From contig JAAZUX010000039.1 of assembly GCA_018623955.1 (NCBI GenBank), positions 1-7,018 on the forward strand: a DNA stretch of 7,018 nt, given 5' to 3'. The notes under the pieces are model-generated. The model did no database searches. It saw only the letters and a program-made list of their open reading frames with translations, and had not been told where the DNA came from. This stretch comes from Flavobacteriaceae bacterium (GTDB taxonomy: Bacteria; Bacteroidota; Bacteroidia; Flavobacteriales; Flavobacteriaceae). The translations under genes were made by a program, and so were the position numbers. This document shows, in pieces, positions 5,592 through 7,018 of this stretch; the first letter of the stretch is position 1, and each line of letters starts with the position of its first letter.

Positions 5592-6269
5592 ATGATAGAA
5601 TCAGTATATCTTATGCCAGGAATGGGTGCAAATCCAAGAATTTTCGAGTTTATTAACTTGCCTGAACACTTTGAAGTCAAATTTCTTTCATGGATTCCTC
5701 CGAAGAAAAATGAAAGCCTCGATCATTATGCCAAGAAAATGTGTGAGAGAGTCATACACAAAAATCCAATCCTCATTGGTGTCTCTTTTGGAGGTGTTTT
5801 GGTTCAGGAAATGGCAAAGTACATCGATTGTAAGAAAATCATTATCATTTCCAGTGTAAAATCCAATGAAGAATTACCCAAACACATGAAACTGGCCCAA
5901 TTAACCAATGCCCATCGATTACTTCCCACCCAATGGATTAAAAACATTGAAACTTTTACACTTTTTGTCTTTGGTAAAGGAATCCAACGCCGGCTGGAAA
6001 ACTATCAAAGGTATCTTTCAGAAAGGGATCCCGAATATCTCAATTGGGCCATTGACCGATTGGTTAAGTGGAATAGAAGTATCCCCCACCAAAATATCAT
6101 TCACATTCATGGAGCTCAAGACTCAGTTTTTCCAGTGAAAAACATAAAAGATCCGTTCATCAAAATAGTCGGAGATCATGCCATCATTCTCACCAAAAGT
6201 GATTGGTTTAATAAAAACCTTCCTAAAATTATAACTGAAAATTTGGTAGATTCAACATATTTGAGATAA
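5592..6269 (+). CDS. Small alpha/beta hydrolase
   Basis: A 225-residue cytoplasmic alpha/beta hydrolase with no signal peptide. It opens with a short strand and the oxyanion-type loop L-M-P-G-M-G-A-N (7-14), has the nucleophile elbow G-V-S-F-G-G (63-68, Ser65), a likely acid Asp177 in H-G-A-Q-D-S-V-F-P (173-181), and a likely catalytic His196 in G-D-H-A (194-197). The triad order Ser-Asp-His is that of the fold, so it should be an active esterase, lipase-like or amidase-type enzyme; the substrate cannot be told. It is on the short side, with a small helical cap (about 96-160). The ATG at 5592 begins right at the first beta strand. It ends 9 bases before the lytic transglycosylase gene, so the two are probably co-transcribed. 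No clear promoter was found; the gap upstream is AT-rich. Confidence 0.85.
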   Translation: MIESVYLMPGMGANPRIFEFINLPEHFEVKFLSWIPPKKNESLDHYAKKMCERVIHKNPILIGVSFGGVLVQEMAKYIDCKKIIIISSVKSNEELPKHMKLAQLTNAHRLLPTQWIKNIETFTLFVFGKGIQRRLENYQRYLSERDPEYLNWAIDRLVKWNRSIPHQNIIHIHGAQDSVFPVKNIKDPFIKIVGDHAIILTKSDWFNKNLPKIITENLVDSTYLR

Positions 6270-6278
6270 TTTAACCCT

Positions 6279-7018
6279 ATGAAAAACAAAATTATTCCCC
6301 TGCTATGGGGTGGCCTCGCCTCCGTCGTTTTGGTTTTGATTACAGGGTTTGTGTTTACAATTGATGGCTTTACTGCTTTAAAAAGTTATGGAGAAGAGCC
6401 CACTTACAAAGTTTACGCATTAGAGTTACCGGATACGCTAAGCTTTGCCGGGGAAAAAGTTCCTCTGCATTCCCCAGACTTGAGAGAGCGCTTGGATAGG
6501 GAATTGTTGGTGAATACCTATTGGCAATCCAATATGATGTTGTTGCTCAAACGCGCCAACAAGTATTTTCCTACCATTGAAAAAATTCTAAAGGAAGAAG
6601 GTGTGCCTACTGACCTTAAGTATTTATCGGTCATTGAAAGTGGATTGGAAAATGTGATTTCACCGGCCGGTGCCAAAGGTTTTTGGCAAATTATGAGGAA
6701 TACAGGAAGGGAATACGGATTAGAAGTCAACAGTAATGTCGATGAGAGATACCACGTAGGTTTTTCCACCCGAATGGCTGCTCAGTACTTAAAAAAGGCA
6801 AAAGACAAGTTTGGATCTTGGACCCTGGCCGCAGCTTCCTACAACCGAGGGATGTCCGGCATACAGAGAAACCTGAACGACCAAAAGGTGGAAAGCTATT
6901 TTGACTTGCGGTTGGGCCAAGAAACCAGTCGTTATGTATTCAGGATTCTTGCGGTAAAAGAAATCATCGAAAACCCTTCGAAATACGGCTATGTTTTTGA
7001 CAATAGCGATTTGTATTA
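6279..7018 (+). CDS. MltD-like lytic transglycosylase, N-terminal part
   Basis: The first 246 codons are visible; the gene runs off the right edge with no stop. An N-terminal hydrophobic segment (about 5-28) with no cysteine suggests a signal anchor or cleaved signal peptide, placing the enzyme in the periplasm. The SLT (goose-lysozyme-like) domain covers about 95-215: catalytic Glu120 in S-V-I-E-S-G (117-122), S-P-A-G-A-K-G-F-W-Q-I-M (128-139), and A-A-A-S-Y-N-R-G-M (184-192), all in the order and spacing of MltD-type (family 1D) enzymes. Such enzymes cleave the peptidoglycan glycan strand to form 1,6-anhydro-muramyl ends, used in wall growth and remodelling. Any LysM domains would lie beyond the edge. 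The ATG at 6279 comes 9 bases after the hydrolase stop, so it probably relies on that gene's transcript. Confidence 0.93.
   Translation, partial: MKNKIIPLLWGGLASVVLVLITGFVFTIDGFTALKSYGEEPTYKVYALELPDTLSFAGEKVPLHSPDLRERLDRELLVNTYWQSNMMLLLKRANKYFPTIEKILKEEGVPTDLKYLSVIESGLENVISPAGAKGFWQIMRNTGREYGLEVNSNVDERYHVGFSTRMAAQYLKKAKDKFGSWTLAAASYNRGMSGIQRNLNDQKVESYFDLRLGQETSRYVFRILAVKEIIENPSKYGYVFDNSDLY

Noticed and set aside
5483..5680. Minus-strand frame of 65 codons covering the start of the hydrolase gene
   Set aside because: It overlaps the promoter and leader of the GNAT-like gene and the hydrolase start, has AT-rich low-complexity content, and no recognisable domain.

Overview
This window is a stretch of ordinary, densely packed chromosome from a member of the Bacteroidota, probably a Cytophagales/Cyclobacteriaceae-type marine or freshwater bacterium (inference). 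The evidence is the overall AT-leaning composition, the near absence of Shine-Dalgarno sequences before starts, several promoters of the Bacteroidota form (TTG or TTTG, about 19-21 bases, then TAnnTTTG), and protein families typical of that phylum (DUF4199 next to a polyprenyl-phosphate-type glycosyltransferase, Cys-less type B L31, MtaB). No mobile elements, CRISPR arrays, tRNA or rRNA genes, or phage genes were seen.

Layout. Minus strand, 1-1759: a three-gene run, transcribed DUF4199 membrane protein -> family 2 glycosyltransferase -> phosphoglucomutase/phosphomannomutase (cut by the window's left edge). The last two overlap by 8 bases, so they are probably translated together. The enzymes suggest sugar-phosphate interconversion and sugar transfer to a lipid carrier or cell-surface glycan. 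Plus strand, 1863-2114: rpmE2 (L31 type B) alone, with a textbook Bacteroidota promoter and a strong terminator. Minus strand, 2150-3781: an orphan oligopeptide-type ABC substrate-binding lipoprotein, whose stop codon falls inside that terminator's loop. Plus strand, 3833-5188: mtaB, the tRNA methylthiotransferase making ms2t6A37, divergent from the lipoprotein gene over a compact promoter region. Minus strand, 5178-5471: a small protein that resembles the YjdJ/NATD1 GNAT family but lacks the acetyl-CoA-binding glycines; it overlaps the 3' end of mtaB tail to tail. Plus strand, 5592-7018: a small alpha/beta hydrolase followed 9 bases later by an MltD-like lytic transglycosylase that runs off the right edge; these two probably form an operon.

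No new multi-gene system is convincingly visible. The most worthwhile leads are the apparently inactive GNAT-like protein with its own promoter and a long leader carrying a repeated 13-mer, the pairing of a small hydrolase with a lytic transglycosylase, and the tight overlapping gene borders (shared terminator, divergent promoter, convergent overlap). All functional assignments are from reading protein motifs by eye, without database searches.
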